From NCBI GenBank assembly GCA_964575895.1, contig CAZNTE010000011.1, positions 9,897 to 73,896 of the forward strand: a stretch of DNA of 64,000 nt, in the 5' to 3' direction. The DNA comes from Gudongella sp964575895. Its GTDB lineage: Bacteria; Bacillota; Clostridia; Tissierellales; Tissierellaceae. Below are positions 60,568 to 64,000 of the stretch, one piece after another. The position numbers and the translations under genes are program-made. Within the stretch, counting starts at the first letter, position 1. Every line of letters begins with the position of its first letter. The notes below the pieces were generated by a model, which saw only the letters and a program-made list of their open reading frames with translations, made no database searches and was not told where the DNA came from.

Positions 60568-62082
60568 ATGGATGATAAAGAAAAAAAGGTTTCTAAAAGC
60601 AAAAACGATACTATTGGCAAAGAGCCTAGGATAACAACTGCAGCTGGTGCACCTGTAAGTAACAATCAAGACTCCATGACTTCTGGAAAAAGGGGCCCAA
60701 TGGTTTTACAGGATCTCTGGTTTTTAGAGAAGTTAGCTCATTTTGATAGAGAAGTAATACCTGAGAGAAGGATGCATGCCAAAGGTTCAGGTGCTTTTGG
60801 GACATTTAAAGTTACTAATGACATTACGAAATATACTAAGGCTGCAATATTTTCTGAAGTTGGTAAAACTACTGAAATGCTTATAAGATTCTCAACTGTT
60901 GCTGGAGAAAGAGGAGCAGCTGATGCAGAGAGAGATATAAGAGGATTTGCAATGAAGTTCTACACAGAAGAAGGCAATTGGGATCTAGTAGGTAACAACA
61001 CTCCAGTTTTCTTTTTTAGGGATCCACTTAAGTTTCCAGATTTAAATCATGCAGTTAAAAGAGATCCAAGGACTAATATGAGAAGTCCAAATACCAACTG
61101 GGACTTTTGGTCATCTTTACCTGAGGCTTTGCATCAGGTTACAATAACCATGAGTGATAGAGGCATTCCTTATTCCTACAGACACATGCATGGTTTTGGT
61201 TCGCACACCTATTCAATGATAAACAAGGACAATGAAAGAGTATGGGTTAAGTTTCATTTACATACCCATCAGGGCATCAAGAATTTAACAGATGAAGAAG
61301 CAGAAGCTCTTGTTGGTAAGGATAGAGAAAGTCATCAAAGAGATCTATATGATTCCATTGAAAATGGTGATTATCCAAAGTGGACAATGTACATTCAGGT
61401 GATGACAGAAGAAGAAGCAGAAAATATGGAATACAATCCTTTCGATTTGACAAAAGTTTGGTTTAAGAAGGACTTTCCATTGATAGAAGTTGGAGTGGTA
61501 GAGTTAAACAAAAATCCAGATAATTATTTTGCAGAGATAGAACAGGCAGCTTTTAATCCTGCACATTTTGTACCGGGGATATCATATTCACCTGATAGAA
61601 TGCTTCAGGGAAGATTATTTTCATATGGTGATGCTCAAAGGTATAGATTGGGAGTAAATCATCATCAAATACCAGTTAACGCACCTAAAAACGCAAAGAA
61701 CCTACATTCATTCCATAGAGATGGATCAATGAGAGTAGATGGAAATCTAGGCTCAGAGCTACATTATGAACCAAATAGCTATGGAAACTGGCAAGAGTAC
61801 AAGGAACATGAGTTACCTGATGAAAAGACTGATGGTATTGTATCCAGATGGAATTTCAGAGAAGATGATGATGACTATTATACTCAACCAGGAAAGTTAT
61901 TTAGACTGATGAGCCCAGAGCAGCAACAAGTACTGTTTGAAAATACGGCAAGAAATATGGGAGATTCTGAAGAACATATAAAACTGAGACACATTAAGAA
62001 TTGTTTCCATGCTGATCCAGAATATGGGAAAGGTGTTGCAAAAGCACTTGGTATGGAAATAGACTTTACTGAATGGATGTAG
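60568..62082 (+). CDS. Monofunctional haem catalase
   Basis: This 504-residue enzyme breaks down hydrogen peroxide. It is of small-subunit clade length. The distal His is H70 in RRMHAKGSGAFGTF, the Asn region is in FFFRDPLKFPDLNH, and the haem-ligand Tyr is in RLFSYGDAQRYRLG, followed by NHHQIPVN. GTAAGGAGGG precedes ATG 60568. The gene is transcribed alone and ends at a terminator, behind which a group II intron has inserted. Together with superoxide dismutase it gives oxygen tolerance. Confidence 0.96.
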   Translation: MDDKEKKVSKSKNDTIGKEPRITTAAGAPVSNNQDSMTSGKRGPMVLQDLWFLEKLAHFDREVIPERRMHAKGSGAFGTFKVTNDITKYTKAAIFSEVGKTTEMLIRFSTVAGERGAADAERDIRGFAMKFYTEEGNWDLVGNNTPVFFFRDPLKFPDLNHAVKRDPRTNMRSPNTNWDFWSSLPEALHQVTITMSDRGIPYSYRHMHGFGSHTYSMINKDNERVWVKFHLHTHQGIKNLTDEEAEALVGKDRESHQRDLYDSIENGDYPKWTMYIQVMTEEEAENMEYNPFDLTKVWFKKDFPLIEVGVVELNKNPDNYFAEIEQAAFNPAHFVPGISYSPDRMLQGRLFSYGDAQRYRLGVNHHQIPVNAPKNAKNLHSFHRDGSMRVDGNLGSELHYEPNSYGNWQEYKEHELPDEKTDGIVSRWNFREDDDDYYTQPGKLFRLMSPEQQQVLFENTARNMGDSEEHIKLRHIKNCFHADPEYGKGVAKALGMEIDFTEWM

Positions 62083-62084
62083 CA

Positions 62085-62112
62085 AAAGAAGGCCTTAGAG
62101 CCTTCTTTTTAT
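62085..62112 (+). terminator. Catalase terminator, insertion target of the group II intron
   Basis: A 9-bp stem AAAGAAGGC/GCCTTCTTT (62085-62093 with 62100-62108) ends in TTTTTAT. The presumed intron 5' end GTGTG follows at 62113, as expected for class IIC introns, which insert after terminators. Confidence 0.85.
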
Positions 62113-62615
62113 GTGTGCCAGGCATGGCACTAATCTAGCTAGTGAAAGTCTAGCCACGGGTATTTACCGCCAAGTGTAGCGAACCACAAGTTGGTGTCAG
62201 TAATGGCATGGATGAAGGAAGTGGTGTAGCAAAGTTCTTGAGCCTACGAACAGAAACTTGATAAGGCGATTAGGTGGGTGAGGTTGCATAACAAACTTAA
62301 GCCCAAAAGGTAAACGTAAACCGAAGTTGTAAATCAAGAGGTTGTGGAATGAAAGATTAGTGTCTTACCCTGGGAGACCCTACCCACATATCAGAAGATA
62401 TGGTCGAAAAAGGTTTAGGGAGGGAGTCAGATGAAGTCATAGTAGGTTAATAACCGAAGGACTGAAATGATTTATAGTACAAATCGTTATTCATAAAATA
62501 ATACATGAGCTAGAAATCAGATGGACAAAAAGAGTAGGAACGTAACCGAGGGATATTGTCTAAGTCTAGAGGAGCGATATGTATAAATCTTGTAATAAAT
62601 AGAGGAGTAACTGCA

Positions 62616-63920
62616 ATGAAATTAATTGAAGTGATTACAACAAAAGAGAACTTAAACAGAGCCTACAAGAAAGTTGTTGCAAATAAAGGCGCAAGTGGGA
62701 TTGATGGTATAAGTGTAGAGGAACTAGGAGATTACATTAAGTCTAATAAAGATGATATTGTGAATTCACTTAGAAACAGGACATACTTTCCAAAACCAGT
62801 ACGAAGAGTATACATACCAAAGAGCAATGGTAAAAAGAGACCACTTGGAATCCCAACTGCCCTTGATAGAACAATACAACAAGCAATAGCACAACCAATA
62901 TCAGATATCTATGAAGAAATATTTAGCCAATATAGCTATGGATTTCGACCAAATAGAAGTTGTCATGATGCAATTAAACAAGCATTAGACTATTTAAATG
63001 ATGGTTGCGAATGGGTTATAGATATAGATATTGAACAGTTCTTTGATAAAGTAAATCACGATAAATTAATTCAAATTCTTAGAGAACAAGTAAATGACAG
63101 TGCAACATTAAACCTAATTCGTAAGTATTTGAAAGCAGGAGTAATGGAGCAAGGAATAGTAAAGTCAACGAAGACAGGAGTCCCACAGGGAGGGCCATTA
63201 TCGGTTATATTATCGAATATCTATTTAGATAAGTTAGATAAGGAATTGGAGCAGCGAGGGCTGCGTTTCGTAAGATACGCAGACGATGTGCTCATTTTCA
63301 CAAAAAGTGAAATGGCTGCAAATCGAGTCATGAAGTCAATTAGTGATTGGATCGAAAGAAAATTATTTCTTAAAGTAAATGCAACAAAATCAAAGGTAGT
63401 CAGACCAAGAAGGAGTAAATATCTAGGTTTCACATTTCTAAAACACGGAGAAGAATGGAAAGTAAAACCCACAACAGAAAAGAAGAAAGCCCTATATAAT
63501 AAGATAAGCGAATACCTAAAAAGAGGTAAAGCAATATCACGTTCCTTAGTAGTAACGATAAAGAGGGTAAACCAGATGGTAGTTGGGTGGATAAATTACT
63601 TTAGGATTGGAATGATGAAGGGATTTATGTCAGATTTTGGAGCATGGCTAAGACATAAAATAAGGGTTATTCTTATGAAACAATGGAAGAAACCTAAGAC
63701 AATCTATAAAAATTTGGCCTACTTAAATAGAAAATATAAAAATGGATTCAATCACGAAGCAATTTATAAAGTAGCAAACTCAAGACTCGGATGGTACAAA
63801 CGAAGTGGAATGAATGTAGTTAATTTTATATTAAATCCAAATTTACTTGAAACAAAAGTAAAGGATGGAGCATGTTTGCTCAATCCTTTACAATACTATC
63901 TTAGAAATGCTGGAATATAA
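62616..63920 (+). CDS. ltrA: Group II intron reverse transcriptase/maturase
   Basis: From ATG 62616, behind AGAGGAG, this is a 434-residue intron-encoded protein with reverse transcriptase motifs (GIDGISVEEL, RVYIPKSNGKKRPLGIP, YGFRPNRSCHDAI, GVPQGGPLS, and the catalytic YADD at residues 221-224) and a C-terminal maturase domain (GWINYFRIGMM, PKTIYKNL). There is no HNH endonuclease domain, so it should move by target-primed use of single-stranded or fork DNA. The frame is open and apparently functional. The open frame before 62616 is intron RNA and not protein-coding. Confidence 0.95.
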   Translation: MKLIEVITTKENLNRAYKKVVANKGASGIDGISVEELGDYIKSNKDDIVNSLRNRTYFPKPVRRVYIPKSNGKKRPLGIPTALDRTIQQAIAQPISDIYEEIFSQYSYGFRPNRSCHDAIKQALDYLNDGCEWVIDIDIEQFFDKVNHDKLIQILREQVNDSATLNLIRKYLKAGVMEQGIVKSTKTGVPQGGPLSVILSNIYLDKLDKELEQRGLRFVRYADDVLIFTKSEMAANRVMKSISDWIERKLFLKVNATKSKVVRPRRSKYLGFTFLKHGEEWKVKPTTEKKKALYNKISEYLKRGKAISRSLVVTIKRVNQMVVGWINYFRIGMMKGFMSDFGAWLRHKIRVILMKQWKKPKTIYKNLAYLNRKYKNGFNHEAIYKVANSRLGWYKRSGMNVVNFILNPNLLETKVKDGACLLNPLQYYLRNAGI

Positions 63921-63926
63921 ATTGTA

Positions 63927-63957
63927 GAGCCGTATACGAGACCCGTACGTACGGTTC
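63927..63957 (+). ncRNA. Group II intron domain V
   Basis: The catalytic AGC triad is at the start. Eight base pairs close the lower stem, a CG bulge lies on the 3' side, and a 4-bp upper stem carries a 5-base loop. At 31 bases it is slightly shorter than the usual 34. Confidence 0.85.
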
Positions 63958-64000
63958 AATGAGAGGGAAATAGTACTAGCTATTATTTCTCTACTCTATT

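Larger units (their letters stand above)
62113..63994 (+). mobile_element. Group II intron, probably class IIC
   Basis: The element starts at GTGTG (62113), carries about 500 bases of structured RNA (domains I-IV), a reverse transcriptase gene in domain IV, a recognisable domain V (63927-63957: GAGCCGTA and TACGGTTC arms with an inner TACG/CGTA stem) and a domain VI hairpin (about 63962-63991). The 3' end should be near 63994, six bases before the window ends. Boundaries are estimated from sequence motifs. Placement behind the terminator suggests class C. Confidence 0.85.

Noticed and set aside
62556..62615. Longer reading frame for the intron reverse transcriptase
   Set aside because: The first 20 codons are intron RNA sequence without family similarity; AGAGGAG lies before ATG 62616.

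Overview
The window is AT-rich DNA from a low-GC Gram-positive bacterium, most likely an anaerobic, amino-acid-fermenting member of the Clostridia/Tissierellia (inference from gene content, not from a search). Supporting signs are a methionine T-box leader, tryptophanase, FtsEX, S-layer-homology (SLH) proteins, an LPxTG-type surface protein, frequent TTG/GTG starts behind strong AGGAGG sites, many intrinsic terminators and a bacterial group II intron. I saw no rRNA, tRNA or CRISPR array.

Region 1 (1-9.3 kb): the 3' part of a TPR-GGDEF diguanylate cyclase; a four-gene nucleoside-type ABC importer (BMP-family lipoprotein, double ATPase, two permeases) with a terminator after the lipoprotein gene; a DUF937 protein; then a long regulatory region with a cre-like site on a promoter, a cupin and a GntP-family permease. 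Region 2 (9.3-19.5 kb): an LPSTG-anchored protein with two almost identical fasciclin domains, followed closely by an XRE regulator fused to a CarH-like B12-binding module; a sirtuin; an OmpR-type two-component system; two unknown membrane proteins; an HD-domain protein next to tryptophanase; a lipoprotein hydrolase; and a superoxide dismutase behind a strong Fur-type box. Region 3 (19.6-30.3 kb): small proteins, an SLH protein, a drug/metabolite exporter, a minus-strand ftsEX operon with a coiled-coil partner that lacks a peptidase domain, a minus-strand serC-like/serA/DUF1015 serine operon, class II aldolase and a small zincin.

Region 4 (30.3-37.4 kb): a T-box leader whose specifier reads AUG controls metN-metQ-(2-hydroxyacid dehydrogenase)-metI. 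This is a methionine importer with a dehydrogenase of unusual specificity loop inserted between its subunits. It is followed by a minus-strand aminotransferase/HpcH-aldolase pair and an ADP-ribosylglycohydrolase. Region 5 (37.5-44.8 kb): an Opp/Dpp-type peptide ABC system without a separate binding protein. One permease carries an extra membrane helix and a large external M28-like domain whose metal ligands look mostly lost. Eis-like acetyltransferase and unknown genes follow.

Region 6 (44.8-62.1 kb): a PAS-PAS-GGDEF-HD-GYP protein; exporters; a run of small membrane proteins that includes a 48-residue microprotein with the GGADGPT motif of Na+-pumping decarboxylase beta subunits; an aromatic-acid-exporter-like protein; a membrane GGDEF protein; an APH-like kinase; a NatAB-type ABC exporter; a streptothricin-acetyltransferase-like GNAT; a second SLH protein; a thermonuclease; a large membrane protein; a ferredoxin; a uridine-kinase-like protein; and catalase. 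Region 7 (62.1-64 kb): a group II intron with its reverse transcriptase/maturase, inserted just behind the catalase terminator. Its domains V and VI end almost at the window edge.

The strongest candidates for something undescribed are the ABC permease/M28-like fusion (37.5-40 kb), the XRE-B12 sensor beside the fasciclin protein (9.5-11.4 kb), the hydroxyacid dehydrogenase inside the methionine-transport operon, and the GGADGPT microprotein.
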